A stretch of DNA of 64,000 nt from Oscillospiraceae bacterium (GTDB lineage Bacteria > Bacillota > Clostridia > Oscillospirales > Acutalibacteraceae): assembly GCA_015066595.1 (NCBI GenBank), contig SVNZ01000004.1, forward strand, positions 1 to 64,000, in the 5' to 3' direction. This document shows positions 24,258 to 33,869 of this stretch, piece after piece (position 1 is the first letter of the stretch; every line of letters starts with the position of its first letter). The notes beneath the pieces were generated by a model. The model saw only the letters and a program-made list of their open reading frames with translations, searched no databases and was not told where the DNA came from. Position numbers and translations under genes: made by a program.

Positions 24258-25010
24258 TTATTCTCTACGCAGACTCTGGAATTTGTAAAGCACAGACATA
24301 ACGAGTTTTTGCGGAACAAGTCGCAGCAAGAACGGAACGAATTTAACAATTCCAGGTAGAATGATAAGCTTTCCTTTGAGAGCTTTGTCAACAGCGAGCT
24401 TCGCAACAAACGGACTGCTGACTCCGCTTATGAGGAACTTGACATTCGCAACATCAAAAAACTCTGTGTTAATAGGTCCCGGACACAGTGCAGACACCTT
24501 CACCTTGCTACCTTTTTTCTTCAGTTCTTTATAGATAGCTTGGGTGAGTCGAAGCACATAGTTCTTCGTAGCATAATATGTAGCTAAAAGCGGACCGGGC
24601 ATAAATCCTGCGATAGATGCAACATTCAGGATAGTACCGCTGTCACGCTTCACAAAATCTTTGAGATACAGCTTTGTCAGTACGTGAAGTGCTTTGACAT
24701 TTGTGTCAACCATCATAAGCTCTGTGTCAAGGTCAGTATCCACAAAGTCACCAGCCAGACCAAAACCTGCGTTGTTGATGAGCATATCGATTTCAACGCC
24801 CTTAGTTTCCTCATACACTCTCTTGCACTCATCTGTTTTTGAAAGGTCTGCTGTGATGCATTTTACATCGACCCCACTGAGCTCTTCTTTGAGTTCTTGC
24901 AAGCGGTCAGCTCTTCGTGCTACAACTACCAGATCATAACCTTTTTGTGCCAGATATCGTGCCATATCTCGACCTATACCTGATGATGCACCTGTAATTA
25001 AAGCTCTCAT
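24258..25010 (-). CDS. short-chain dehydrogenase/reductase
   Basis: NAD(P)-dependent SDR of 250 residues. TGASSGIGRDMA is the cofactor loop, NNAGFG the structural motif, and the catalytic Ser (NVASIAGF) and YxxxK (YYATKNYV) are present. It resembles the YqjQ/DltE-like group of classical SDRs with unknown substrates. The ATG at 25010 overlaps the stop codon of the upstream MGMT-like gene (ATGA), so the two are translationally coupled. The substrate cannot be read from sequence. Confidence 0.85.
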   Translation of the reverse strand: MRALITGASSGIGRDMARYLAQKGYDLVVVARRADRLQELKEELSGVDVKCITADLSKTDECKRVYEETKGVEIDMLINNAGFGLAGDFVDTDLDTELMMVDTNVKALHVLTKLYLKDFVKRDSGTILNVASIAGFMPGPLLATYYATKNYVLRLTQAIYKELKKKGSKVKVSALCPGPINTEFFDVANVKFLISGVSSPFVAKLAVDKALKGKLIILPGIVKFVPFLLRLVPQKLVMSVLYKFQSLRRE

Positions 25011-25324
25011 AATATCACCTTTATTTCCCATCTGTATTTTTCTAAATCGACGCATCCGTCAACAACTTCTACGCCTTCGCTTTTTAGCAACCTTATCTGT
25101 TCGTTTTCGCCTCCGAAAACAAACGCCTTTGCAACATACCCCTCACGGTTGACCACTCTGTGACAAGGTATCTTGCTCCTGTCAGGATTATTGTGCAAAG
25201 CATAGCCCACGACTCTTGCCCATCGGGGGTTTCCTGCAAGCATTGCTACCTGACCATAGGTTGCTACTTTACCCTTTGGTATCTGGCTGACGACGTCATA
25301 AATTTTATCAAACGTGCTCTCCAC
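25007..25324 (-). CDS. MGMT/alkyltransferase-like DNA-binding protein
   Basis: Protein of 105 residues that consists only of the C-terminal DNA-binding and active-site domain of O6-methylguanine-DNA methyltransferase. GKVATYGQVAMLAG is the helix-turn-helix region, and the active-site IPCHRVV keeps the Cys. Alkyltransferase-like proteins of this length often have Trp there, so this one may be active in repair. Translation starts at GTG after AAGGTGAT. It is coupled by a 4-nt overlap to the SDR gene. Confidence 0.82.
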   Translation of the reverse strand: MESTFDKIYDVVSQIPKGKVATYGQVAMLAGNPRWARVVGYALHNNPDRSKIPCHRVVNREGYVAKAFVFGGENEQIRLLKSEGVEVVDGCVDLEKYRWEIKVIL

Positions 25325-25371
25325 ATAATCACCTTTTTTAATATCTTACTATAGTTTATCACAAATACACA

Positions 25372-25405
25372 AAAAATAAAAGGGAGTTTTTGCACTCCCC
25401 TTTTA
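25372..25405 (-). terminator. Terminator after the GNAT gene
   Basis: On the minus strand, stem AAAAGGGGAGT / ACTCCCTTTT is followed by ATTTTTTG. Confidence 0.75.
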
Positions 25406-25421
25406 TTATCAAAAAGTAAAA

Positions 25422-25880
25422 TCACCTATGAATATACATTCGTGACATTTCTTCTTCGCCATCTCCCAGAGCAAGGCAGTAAAATTCCCAACCATAGCGT
25501 TCATAAAACGAAGTGTGATCTGTGAGCAGGTACAGTGTATCCACACCGAGCGCTCTCATATCTTTCACTACAAAATCAAGAAGTGCACCAGCAACACCTT
25601 GTCCTCTGTGTTTCTCTTCTACATATACAGCACAGATGTTAGGAGATAAATCAGGGCGGTTATGAAAATCGTTTTCGATAACACCCAGACCACCGATAAT
25701 TTTTCTATCCATCACAGTGATATACCACTGTGGCACAGCGTTCGTGCCTTCTATACAGTCGTTCATACTGTCAAGGTACGCTTGCTTTGGTATGCCCCAC
25801 ATTTTGTTAAACCAAGTGGCACTCTCTTCAATCATTCCAGCATTTTCTCTGATTTTCAAAATTTCATAATTTATATCCAT
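25422..25880 (-). CDS. GNAT family N-acetyltransferase
   Basis: Acetyltransferase of 152 residues. The acetyl-CoA loop HRGQGVAGALLDFVV lies near residues 92-106, preceded by the strand NICAVYVEEK. The C-terminal FYERYGWEFY is typical of GNAT motif B. The acceptor substrate is unknown. It is the last gene of the rlmD-hypothetical-GNAT run and lies 10 nt after the preceding gene. Confidence 0.82.
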   Translation of the reverse strand: MDINYEILKIRENAGMIEESATWFNKMWGIPKQAYLDSMNDCIEGTNAVPQWYITVMDRKIIGGLGVIENDFHNRPDLSPNICAVYVEEKHRGQGVAGALLDFVVKDMRALGVDTLYLLTDHTSFYERYGWEFYCLALGDGEEEMSRMYIHR

Positions 25881-25890
25881 TTTTCAGCAA

Positions 25891-26697
25891 CTAAACCTTT
25901 CTTCTTTTTCTTATCGGTACTTTGTAGGTGGTGCTCTCACCACTATCGTTATAAACTTCGTAGCTTGTGATATATCCGTTCTCGTCATAGAAAAAGCGAT
26001 ATGTTTCAACGCTTAAAAGACAGCCTGTTCTTTCGATTCTTCTAAGAACCTTTTTTGCATTAGCTTTGAAAGCATCGTGCTCTTTCATATCATTTATCAT
26101 ACGTTTTGTTGCATCAACGTTTCTCTTATCACCATCACAGTTGAAGGTGACGACAGTGTCTATCCCCTTGTCAGAATACGTATATCTCTCCTGATAAACA
26201 GTGGAAAATACATCTTTGTCGGGATATCCTTCAGTAAAACTGTTGATTCTTCCCTCTTTGTCATATTCACAAAAAGCAACGCTTTCTATCTCAATATCCG
26301 ATTCAAATTTACTTATGCTTATTATCGTAACGGTGTTTTTATTATACTCAAAAACAGAATAGTATGTAAATTCAACAAAATCTTTCGGCATTATTTTGTC
26401 AACAATGAGCAACCTGCCACTTTTATCAAAGCAGTATCTGTGTGTGGGTTTTGACAGTTTTGAACGTTTTTTATGCAGTTTCCCACGAGACATATTGCCT
26501 ATAATCAAATCCACCACAGGGCTCGGATGATGATATCCAAAAGATATATTAGAGCCTGAACAAAACTCCTCATAATTGACTTTGCTATTGAGTGTTTCGT
26601 ATAAGTCATCGTAGCTTTTCATATCATCAATGATGTAAGTGTTGAATTTTTCGCAGTACTTTTCAAACTCTGAGATTATATCTTTTTCAGTAAGCAT
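25891..26697 (-). CDS. hypothetical protein, 268 aa
   Basis: Soluble protein of 268 residues without a signal peptide or membrane segment. It has many aromatic beta-strand pairs, and the end (YRFFYDENGYITSYEVY) resembles YD-type or immunity-protein hairpins. A basic patch, GKLHKKRSKLSKPTHR, lies near residue 72. I do not recognise the family. It starts 2 nt after the rlmD stop codon with AAGGAGTAA as ribosome-binding site, so it is translated from the rlmD transcript. The operon partners give no clear hint of function. Confidence 0.6.
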   Translation of the reverse strand: MLTEKDIISEFEKYCEKFNTYIIDDMKSYDDLYETLNSKVNYEEFCSGSNISFGYHHPSPVVDLIIGNMSRGKLHKKRSKLSKPTHRYCFDKSGRLLIVDKIMPKDFVEFTYYSVFEYNKNTVTIISISKFESDIEIESVAFCEYDKEGRINSFTEGYPDKDVFSTVYQERYTYSDKGIDTVVTFNCDGDKRNVDATKRMINDMKEHDAFKANAKKVLRRIERTGCLLSVETYRFFYDENGYITSYEVYNDSGESTTYKVPIRKRRKV

Positions 26698-26699
26698 AT

Positions 26700-28064
26700 T
26701 TACTCCTTTTCAAGCAAGCACACAGACTCTACGTGTGCTGTGCGTGGAAAAAGATCCACAGGTGTTATTTCTTTTACGGAATAATCATTCTCTTCAAACT
26801 GTTTCAAATCTCTGCCTAAAGTCGCAGGGTCACACGATACATAGACCACACGAGTTGGATTCATCTGAGCGATAGTATCAATGAGCTTTTCGGTCAGTCC
26901 TTTTCGTGGTGGATCGACTACAATAACGTCAGGAGTAATCCCCTCTCGCTTCAACTTGAGTGCCGCCTCTTCAGCGTCCGAACAGATAAAGCGAGCGTTT
27001 TCTATGCCATTATTTTTTGCATTCTTGTTGGCATTTTCAATCGCCTTGTCAATAATCTCGACACCGATGAGTTCTTTGCACTCTTTTGCCATAGAAAGCC
27101 CGATTGTACCCGTACCGCAATAAAGGTCCATAAGTACTTCATCACCATGCAGGTGGGCATATTCTCTCGCTTTTTCATACAGACGCTGAGCCTGCACTCG
27201 GTTGACCTGATAAAACGCAAGCGGTGACAGCTCAAAAGTGAGGTCACACAGCACATCAGTGATAGCTTCTTTGCCGAAAACCACAATATTTTCATATCCT
27301 AAGATAACATTTGTTTTAGATTTGTTGACGTTTATGACAATGCTTTTTACTTCAGAGTATTTTTCTATAATAGAATTAAACAACTCTTCCTGATGCTCAA
27401 AGCTCTTACCATTTACTACAACACAGACCATAACTTCGTTTGTACATTCACCTATGCGAAGATAAAGATGGCGTATTTTTCCGCTGTGCTTTTCTTCGTT
27501 ATAAATAAGATAAGGGTACTTCGTGACAAACTCTTTAAAGGTAGCCGAAATCCGTGTGAAAATATCAGGTGACAAAAGGCAGTCTGAGCACGGTGCTATG
27601 CGGTGGCTGTGCTTGCTATAAAAGCCCATCTCAACCTCACCGTTTTTGTTAAGTCCCACAGGGATCTGGGCTTTGTTTCTGTAGCGGTCAATGCGAACAT
27701 CATCAGCACCTATAATGGTTTTGACTTTTGCGCCGTCTACTTTTCCGATACGAGTAACAGCGTCATATACTTTCTTTTGTTTTATTCTAAGCTCAGCTTC
27801 GTACTTTAAATGTCGATACACACATCCGCCACAACGAGTAGACACCTCGCATTGTGGCTCAACTCTGTCACTTGAGCTTTCAACAATCTGCTCGATTTTG
27901 CCATAGCACAAGTTCTTTTTGACTTTCAAGATACGTACATCACAGACATCACCCACTGCAGTGTCAGGCACAAATACAACAGTACCGTCGTCGCACTTTC
28001 CTACACCACTTCCGTCAGCAGTCATATCTACTATATGGAGTCTTATAATATCATTTTTGTTCAC
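26700..28064 (-). CDS. rlmD: 23S rRNA (uracil-C5)-methyltransferase, RlmD/RumA family
   Basis: SAM-dependent RNA methyltransferase of 454 residues. The N-terminal TRAM domain (about 5-60) is followed by an Fe-S cysteine cluster (C...CGGC, with a further Cys near 160). The methyltransferase core has LMDLYCGTGTIGLS, VDPPRKG and the catalytic SCDPATLGRD. It modifies a U in 23S rRNA (U1939 in E. coli numbering); RlmCD-type dual specificity is possible in Firmicutes. Translation begins at a GTG with AAAGGA upstream. It is divergent from murC. Confidence 0.9.
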   Translation of the reverse strand: MNKNDIIRLHIVDMTADGSGVGKCDDGTVVFVPDTAVGDVCDVRILKVKKNLCYGKIEQIVESSSDRVEPQCEVSTRCGGCVYRHLKYEAELRIKQKKVYDAVTRIGKVDGAKVKTIIGADDVRIDRYRNKAQIPVGLNKNGEVEMGFYSKHSHRIAPCSDCLLSPDIFTRISATFKEFVTKYPYLIYNEEKHSGKIRHLYLRIGECTNEVMVCVVVNGKSFEHQEELFNSIIEKYSEVKSIVINVNKSKTNVILGYENIVVFGKEAITDVLCDLTFELSPLAFYQVNRVQAQRLYEKAREYAHLHGDEVLMDLYCGTGTIGLSMAKECKELIGVEIIDKAIENANKNAKNNGIENARFICSDAEEAALKLKREGITPDVIVVDPPRKGLTEKLIDTIAQMNPTRVVYVSCDPATLGRDLKQFEENDYSVKEITPVDLFPRTAHVESVCLLEKE

Positions 28065-28227
28065 AGTATCAATCCTTTTGTTGTTTACACTAAAAATTAT
28101 ACAGTAACAGGGAAGTTTATTTTTCTATATAATAAAAAAGTAGTAACAAAATTGAAATAGGTATTTATTTTTTTTGTAGAAAACATTATAATACATATGT
28201 ATTTGGAATTTTTGAGGGGCAATAAAT

Positions 28228-29601
28228 ATGAATTACGACAATTTGCTTGATAATATTAAGAAAATCCACTTTATCGGAATCGGCGGTTCAGGTATGTGTC
28301 CACTGGCTGAGATTTTGCACAGCGAGGGGTTTGAGCTCACAGGCTCTGACTGCAACGAGGGCGACACACTTGAGCGTATCAAAAGCTACGGTATCCCTGT
28401 ATATATGGGTCACAAGGCTGAAAACATTGGTGACACTGAGCTTGTCGTATATACAGCAGCTGTTAAAATGGACAATCCGGAGCTAATAGAAGCAAAGAGC
28501 AGAAATATTCCATGCATTGAGCGTTCTATTATGCTGGGTATAGTGACTCGTCGCTACAACCGCTCTATCGCAGTATCAGGTACTCACGGAAAAACTTCAA
28601 CAACCGCTATGCTGTCACAGGTACTTATCGGATCCGGTTTTGATCCATCTGCTATCATCGGTGGCAAACTACCATTCTTGGGTGGTAACTCTTATGTCGG
28701 CAAATCAGACATCATCGTGTGTGAAGCTTGTGAATATGTTGACACTTTCTTAGAGCTCACACCATACATTTCTATCATATTGAATGTTGATGCTGACCAT
28801 CTTGACTATTTCAAGGATCTTGACCACATCAAACAGTCTTTCAACAAATTTGCAAAACAGACCACAGGTGCTCTTGTTATCAACGGTGACGACGAAAATA
28901 CACTTGATGCTGTAAAAGATGTAAAGCTTCCTAAAGTCACTTTTGGTTTCAAAGATACTAACGACTACTACGCTGCAAATCTCACAACACAAGGTGCGTA
29001 TTCAAAGTTCGATTTTATGAACAAAGGCGAAAAGCTGTGCGAAATCGAGCTTGTTGTTCCAGGCACTCACAACACATACAACGCTCTCGCTGCAGCTGCA
29101 ACAGCGGCATATTTGGGTGCAACTCCTAAGGAAATCGCAGAACATCTGCACAAATTCACCGGTGTTCACAGACGTTTTGAGATACTGGGCAAACCTCAAG
29201 GTATCACAGTAGCAGACGACTTTGCTCATCATCCAACAGAACTCACAACCACTTTGAAAGCTGCAATGAACATGGGTTTTAACACTGTTTGGGCGGTTTT
29301 CCAGCCACACACTTTCTCTCGTACTGCGATGTTACTCGACGACTTTGCGACAGCACTTTCTATCCCTGACAAAGCTATCATTTCAGAGATACTTCCTGTT
29401 CGAGAAACAAACACATACAACATATACAACACTGATTTAGGTGCAAAGGTAGAAGGCTCAAAGTGTATCGATACCTTTGAAGACATCACAAAGTACATTT
29501 GCGAAAACGCAAAGGAAGGCGATTTGGTCCTCACTATGGGTGGCGGCAATGTCTATATGTGTGCAAATATGATACTTAAAGCTCTTTCAACAGAAGAATA
29601 A
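28228..29601 (+). CDS. murC: UDP-N-acetylmuramate--L-alanine ligase
   Basis: Mur ligase of 457 residues that adds the first amino acid of the peptidoglycan stem. The N-terminal HFIGIGGSGMCPLAEIL is the UDP-binding domain, GTHGKTSTTAML the ATP loop (near 117), and DDFAHHPTEL the C-terminal ligase motif. It stands alone, as is common in clostridia. A TATAAT is visible upstream with a poor -35. A bidirectional terminator follows. Confidence 0.96.
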   Translation: MNYDNLLDNIKKIHFIGIGGSGMCPLAEILHSEGFELTGSDCNEGDTLERIKSYGIPVYMGHKAENIGDTELVVYTAAVKMDNPELIEAKSRNIPCIERSIMLGIVTRRYNRSIAVSGTHGKTSTTAMLSQVLIGSGFDPSAIIGGKLPFLGGNSYVGKSDIIVCEACEYVDTFLELTPYISIILNVDADHLDYFKDLDHIKQSFNKFAKQTTGALVINGDDENTLDAVKDVKLPKVTFGFKDTNDYYAANLTTQGAYSKFDFMNKGEKLCEIELVVPGTHNTYNALAAAATAAYLGATPKEIAEHLHKFTGVHRRFEILGKPQGITVADDFAHHPTELTTTLKAAMNMGFNTVWAVFQPHTFSRTAMLLDDFATALSIPDKAIISEILPVRETNTYNIYNTDLGAKVEGSKCIDTFEDITKYICENAKEGDLVLTMGGGNVYMCANMILKALSTEE

Positions 29602-29616
29602 ATAAACTAGCAAAAC

Positions 29617-29650
29617 AAAAGGCAGTTCAGTTGAACTGCCTTTTATTTTT
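29617..29650. terminator. Bidirectional terminator between murC and htrA-like gene
   Basis: A 13-bp stem (AAAAGGCAGTTCA / TGAACTGCCTTTT) with T-runs on both sides separates convergent genes. Confidence 0.85.
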
Positions 29651-31181
29651 ATGCAAACGGGTTAAAAATATCATCATTGTTTTGCTGTGCTTTCATATCT
29701 TCTTGTGGTATATACTCTTCAAGTGTGAGCTCCACAGTAGCCGTTCTGCCACCTCGCTCAAGCTCGAATTTCACTTTATCTGAGACTTTCTTTTCGTCAA
29801 GCGCCTCTTCCACATCCGAAGATGAAGTTATTTCTTTTGAGTCTACTGAAACTATACGATCGCCCTGCTGGATGCCTGCTTTGTATGCAGCTGAATCGAA
29901 GCTTACTGAGTAAACATAGCAACCCTCTTGTGCATTACCGTAGTAGTACATAGAATACATAGAGTTAGTAAGATCAATGAGCTCCATACCAACAGATACT
30001 CTGCCTCTTACGTAACCGTATTCTTTTAAGTCGTCCAATATATCGATAACATCGTTTATAGGAATAGCAAAGCCCAAGCCTTCTATCTCTTCACCCGAGG
30101 ATTTTGCAACAACAACGCCGACCAACGCACCCTGACCGTCGAACAAACCGCCACCTGAGTTGCCCGGGTTGATAGCAGTGTCAGTCTGTAAAAGGTTCAT
30201 AGTTTCTTCGTCGATAACAACATCACGGTCAAGAGCAGAAATAATACCGTCTGTTACAGTTCCGCCGAGCTGCCCGAGAGGGTTACCGATAGCAACAGCT
30301 TTGTCGCCGACTTTGAGCTTGTCAGAATCGCCGAAAGTAGCTGCTTTGAGTCCTGTAGCCTCAACCTTGAGCAAAGCTACGTCAACAATGCTGTCAGTAC
30401 CAACAAGCTTTGCTTCGTACGATGTTTTATCTCTCAAAGTTACTGTGATTGACGTAGCACCCTCGATAACGTGGTTGTTAGTAACAATATAACCGTCGCT
30501 CGAGATAATAACACCTGAGCCTGCACCCTGTGAAATGTACTGACCATAGAAAGAATTGGTAGTCATAACTTCGGTTGTGATTTCAACTACAGTGTCAGCT
30601 ACTTCTTCAGTAATTTGTGATGTTGGCTTGTCGCTGAGTTGTTCTGCAGTTTCTTCGTCAATGTCAACTTTGTTGATTACCATAGCACCGTTTGTGGAAA
30701 TCTCAGCATCTGCTACTTTCAGCTTTGTATAAAGCATAGCTCCACCAAAACCGATGCCGGATGAAAGCAACACACAAAGTATGAGCATAAATGCAACAAA
30801 GCCCTTTGATACACCTTTCTTTTCTTTCTTTGGTTTTATAGGTGGGTTGTAGCTGTACGGATTAGTCTGCTGTGTATTGTACTGAGGAGTGCTATACTGT
30901 GGAGCAGTGTACTGCGGTGATGACTGCTGTGATGCACTATATTGTGGCTGAGAGTACGGTGAGCTCCACTGTGCACTGCTGTACGAGTTATCGTCAGCTA
31001 CACTACGTGTGTTTTGAACATTGACATCATCTGTAGCAAAGGCATCATCGCTGCCCTGTGCTTTCTTATAGTGATATTCACCATCAACTATTGGCTGTTG
31101 TGAAGTTTCAAAATTGTTTTCGACCTTTTCTTCTTTTCCATTTTCTTCGTTGCTAAATAAATCGTTATTAAAATCAGACAT
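29649..31181 (-). CDS. HtrA/DegP-like membrane-anchored serine protease
   Basis: Quality-control protease of 510 residues outside the membrane. The long N-terminus is cytoplasmic and low-complexity, rich in Gln/Ser/Tyr/Pro (about 75-120). One transmembrane helix lies near 130-155. The trypsin-like domain carries the triad: His in VTNNHVIEG (near 235), Asp in SIVDVALLKV (near 268) and Ser in PGNSGGGL (near 340). A C-terminal PDZ domain follows. The ATG at 31181 follows TTGGAGGT. It has its own sigma-A promoter. Confidence 0.93.
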   Translation of the reverse strand: MSDFNNDLFSNEENGKEEKVENNFETSQQPIVDGEYHYKKAQGSDDAFATDDVNVQNTRSVADDNSYSSAQWSSPYSQPQYSASQQSSPQYTAPQYSTPQYNTQQTNPYSYNPPIKPKKEKKGVSKGFVAFMLILCVLLSSGIGFGGAMLYTKLKVADAEISTNGAMVINKVDIDEETAEQLSDKPTSQITEEVADTVVEITTEVMTTNSFYGQYISQGAGSGVIISSDGYIVTNNHVIEGATSITVTLRDKTSYEAKLVGTDSIVDVALLKVEATGLKAATFGDSDKLKVGDKAVAIGNPLGQLGGTVTDGIISALDRDVVIDEETMNLLQTDTAINPGNSGGGLFDGQGALVGVVVAKSSGEEIEGLGFAIPINDVIDILDDLKEYGYVRGRVSVGMELIDLTNSMYSMYYYGNAQEGCYVYSVSFDSAAYKAGIQQGDRIVSVDSKEITSSSDVEEALDEKKVSDKVKFELERGGRTATVELTLEEYIPQEDMKAQQNNDDIFNPFA

Positions 31182-31205
31182 AAATATACCTCCAATGTAT
31201 TTTAA

Positions 31206-31234
31206 AGTATATACCAAAATTTATATTTGTACAA
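31206..31234 (-). promoter_or_regulatory. Sigma-A promoter of the htrA-like gene
   Basis: On the minus strand, -35 TTGTAC, a 17-nt spacer and -10 TATACT, about 25 nt before the start codon. Confidence 0.7.
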
Positions 31235-31317
31235 TACTATTATCTGTTGTACAAGATGATTATAAAGTCGTGTTCTGACAGTTATTTGATGAAAAATTTA
31301 ACAAATCTTGAACATAA

Positions 31318-31353
31318 AATGAGCCCTCCGTGAACGGAAGGCTCGTTTTTTAC
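31318..31353 (-). terminator. Terminator of the sodium symporter gene
   Basis: A 10-bp stem (GAGCCTTCCG / CGGAGGGCTC on the minus strand) followed by ATTTTATG. The plus strand has an even better T-run. Confidence 0.65.
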
Positions 31354-31365
31354 TCTTATAGTATA

Positions 31366-32733
31366 TCAGATTACTGAAACAACAAATACAACAACAATAA
31401 TAAGTGGAAGTACATATTTCATGTATGGCATAACCCATGTTGGAAACTTAGCACCCTTACCTGTGTTGACTTCGTTGAGGAAGTTTTTAGGACCCCATCC
31501 GTAGCGTGTAGTACAGAATGCAACATATACTAAGCTACCGAGTGGCAACAACCATTTTGAAACAATGGTATCTTCAAGATCCATGAACACCTGACCAAAG
31601 ACTTTTACATCTGCCCAGATGTTGTTTGAAAGTATAGCCGGCAAACAAAGCACCATCATAAGTGCAATGTTGATAAGACAAACTGTCCATCTCTTGAGCT
31701 TTGTGAGCTCCAACCAGAAAGAAACGATGTTCTCGAAAACAGCAATAACAGTTGAAAAAGCTGCAAACACCATAAACAGGAAAAAGAGTATTCCAACAAT
31801 GCGTCCACCAGGCATCTGGTTGAAAATAGATGAAAGTGTAGTGAACAAGAAGCCTGCTCCTACTGTACCTGCATCTGCTGTCTGGCCACCGTTGTATGTA
31901 AAGCAAGCAGGGAAAACGATAAGACCTGACATAATAGCTACAAATGTATCGAGTGAGATAATTGTAGTAGCTTCGCCCAGAAGTCTTCTGTCTTTTCCGA
32001 TATAGCTACCGAAAATAGCAACAGAACCGATACCGATTGAAAGTGTGAAGAAAGCCTGTCCCATAGCAGCAGAAATAACAGTACCGACACCGGCTTCTTT
32101 CATCTTAGCAAAGTCAGGCACTAAATAGAACTTAAGACCTTCAGCAGCATTTGAAAGTGTACATGAATAAACCGCAAGACCTACCAAAAGTGCCAAAAGA
32201 GCTACCATCATAACCTTTGTGATACGCTCAACACCCTTTTGAAGACCCAAAGCACAAACACCAAAGCACAGGATAATAACACCGAATGTCGCAAAAATGT
32301 TAAGTGACGGATTGCTAACAACACCGCCAAACACTTCGCCGAGTGCCGAAGCATCTTTGATACCAACGATAGAACCGTTGAGATACTTGCCTAAATATAC
32401 AACCATCCAGCAAGAAATAGTACAGTAGAACATCATCAGCAGATAGTTGCCGGCAACACCAACGTATTTCATAAGATGCCACTTCTGCTTAGGTTTTTCG
32501 AGCACATCAAAAGATGTAGCAATACTACGCTGACTGGCACGACCTACAGCAAGCTCAGCCACCATAACAGGTAAGCCTAAAAGCAGTAAGAACGCAATGT
32601 AAATAAGCACGAAAGCCGCACCACCATATGCACCGGTGATGATAGGAAAACGATATACGTTACCAAGACCGATAGCACAGCCTGCGGAAATCAAAATAAA
32701 GCCCAAACGTGAGCCAAACTTTTCTCTTTGCAT
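31366..32733 (-). CDS. sodium-dependent transporter, neurotransmitter:sodium symporter family
   Basis: Integral membrane protein of 455 residues with about 11-12 helices, of the LeuT/NSS family; it would import an amino acid with Na+. The first helix (REKFGSRLGFILISAGCAIGLGNVYRFP) carries the unwound substrate-binding region GCAIGLGNVWRFP, with Tyr for Trp here. The ATG at 32733 follows GAGAGGTG; the 17 extra residues in the ORF track are rejected. The amino acid carried cannot be told from sequence. It stands apart from apbE. Confidence 0.88.
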   Translation of the reverse strand: MQREKFGSRLGFILISAGCAIGLGNVYRFPIITGAYGGAAFVLIYIAFLLLLGLPVMVAELAVGRASQRSIATSFDVLEKPKQKWHLMKYVGVAGNYLLMMFYCTISCWMVVYLGKYLNGSIVGIKDASALGEVFGGVVSNPSLNIFATFGVIILCFGVCALGLQKGVERITKVMMVALLALLVGLAVYSCTLSNAAEGLKFYLVPDFAKMKEAGVGTVISAAMGQAFFTLSIGIGSVAIFGSYIGKDRRLLGEATTIISLDTFVAIMSGLIVFPACFTYNGGQTADAGTVGAGFLFTTLSSIFNQMPGGRIVGILFFLFMVFAAFSTVIAVFENIVSFWLELTKLKRWTVCLINIALMMVLCLPAILSNNIWADVKVFGQVFMDLEDTIVSKWLLPLGSLVYVAFCTTRYGWGPKNFLNEVNTGKGAKFPTWVMPYMKYVLPLIIVVVFVVSVI

Positions 32734-32802
32734 AATACACCTCTCATTTTTATTAAGATACAATAAATATATCAAAAAGCACATGTTTTGGTCAAGTGCT
32801 TT

Positions 32803-33867
32803 TTATACAAACTTAGTGTCAACAACTTCTATTTCGACTTCATTTTCATATGCTTTATAAAGCTTGAACTCACCTTCACGCAAATCAGACGAAATATAGA
32901 CCTTGTCTTTATTTTTGCTGAGTATGATAAAGCTGTAGCTTTCACCCGTACTATCTTTGTGAGTTTTTATATACTCAAGCGTATTATCAATTCCCAAAAC
33001 ATAAAAAGCTGTGGACAGTGCGTCACCGTACACTCCATCATTTGTTATGAGTGTAACAGATGAAATATCACTGTCTGACGGTCTTGCAGTATTTGGGTCA
33101 ATGATGTGATGATAACGATTTGAATCTTCTTCAAAAAAGCGTTGATATGCACCTGATGTCACAGTAAACGGAGTTTTTGTATAAAACTTCGCAAAGACGT
33201 CTCCTGTATCTGGATACTCCACTCCTATCTCCCAGCCATCATTATTTTCGTCACTGTTATACACAACGACCATGCCACCTAAGTTAATAAGCCCTTTGTC
33301 AATGTTTTGCTCTTGCATTACAGAACGTACACAATTTGCGATATATCCTTTTGCTATACCGCCCAAATCTATGTTCATACCGTTCTTTATAGTGACGAAG
33401 TTATCATCACTTACGCTGATATTTTCAAATCCAACAAAGTTTAAGATATCTTTCAGCTCGTTATCGTCAGGGACTTTATACTCCTTTGTATCAAAGCCCC
33501 ATAGCTTCACAATCGGATAGACAGATATATCAAAAGCACCGTCACAGCTCTTCGAAATATCAAGTGAAATCCTGATAAGCTCTGCGGTCTCTGCATTCAC
33601 CTTGACCTTTTCACCCTTTGAGTTGTTGATATTATATATATCGGAATCAGGCTTTGTGGCACTGAGCAAATTTTCCAGTCGTGTTATCTCATCTTTGCAT
33701 TTTTCTATTGTATCTGTAGCTAAAGCTATGTCATTGTCAGTAATCTTGAAAGTGATGATAGTATCAAGTGCGAACATCTCATCAGTAATTTCGTTTTGAC
33801 CATAACACGCACAAAGAGGTGATACCACCAGCAAAAGCATAAAAATAGCACATAGCAGTTTTTTCAT
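32803..33867 (-). CDS. apbE: FAD:protein FMN transferase (ApbE), lipoprotein
   Basis: Attaches FMN covalently to Thr/Ser of extracytoplasmic redox proteins. It is a 354-residue lipoprotein, with its lipobox Cys near residue 21. The ApbE features are MNIDLGGIAKGYIA (near 185), HHIIDPNTARPSDSDISSVTLI and GVYGDALSTAFYVLG. The usual substrates, Rnf/Nqr subunits or FMN-binding-domain proteins, are not encoded in the window. It begins 2 nt after the GNAT gene, so the pair is co-transcribed. Confidence 0.92.
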   Translation of the reverse strand: MKKLLCAIFMLLLVVSPLCACYGQNEITDEMFALDTIITFKITDNDIALATDTIEKCKDEITRLENLLSATKPDSDIYNINNSKGEKVKVNAETAELIRISLDISKSCDGAFDISVYPIVKLWGFDTKEYKVPDDNELKDILNFVGFENISVSDDNFVTIKNGMNIDLGGIAKGYIANCVRSVMQEQNIDKGLINLGGMVVVYNSDENNDGWEIGVEYPDTGDVFAKFYTKTPFTVTSGAYQRFFEEDSNRYHHIIDPNTARPSDSDISSVTLITNDGVYGDALSTAFYVLGIDNTLEYIKTHKDSTGESYSFIILSKNKDKVYISSDLREGEFKLYKAYENEVEIEVVDTKFV

Positions 33868-33869
33868 TA

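Noticed and set aside
29649-31181. Gln/Ser/Tyr-rich region of the HtrA-like protein as a separate repeat protein
   Set aside because: It is in frame with the protease and followed by its membrane helix, so it is the cytoplasmic N-terminus.
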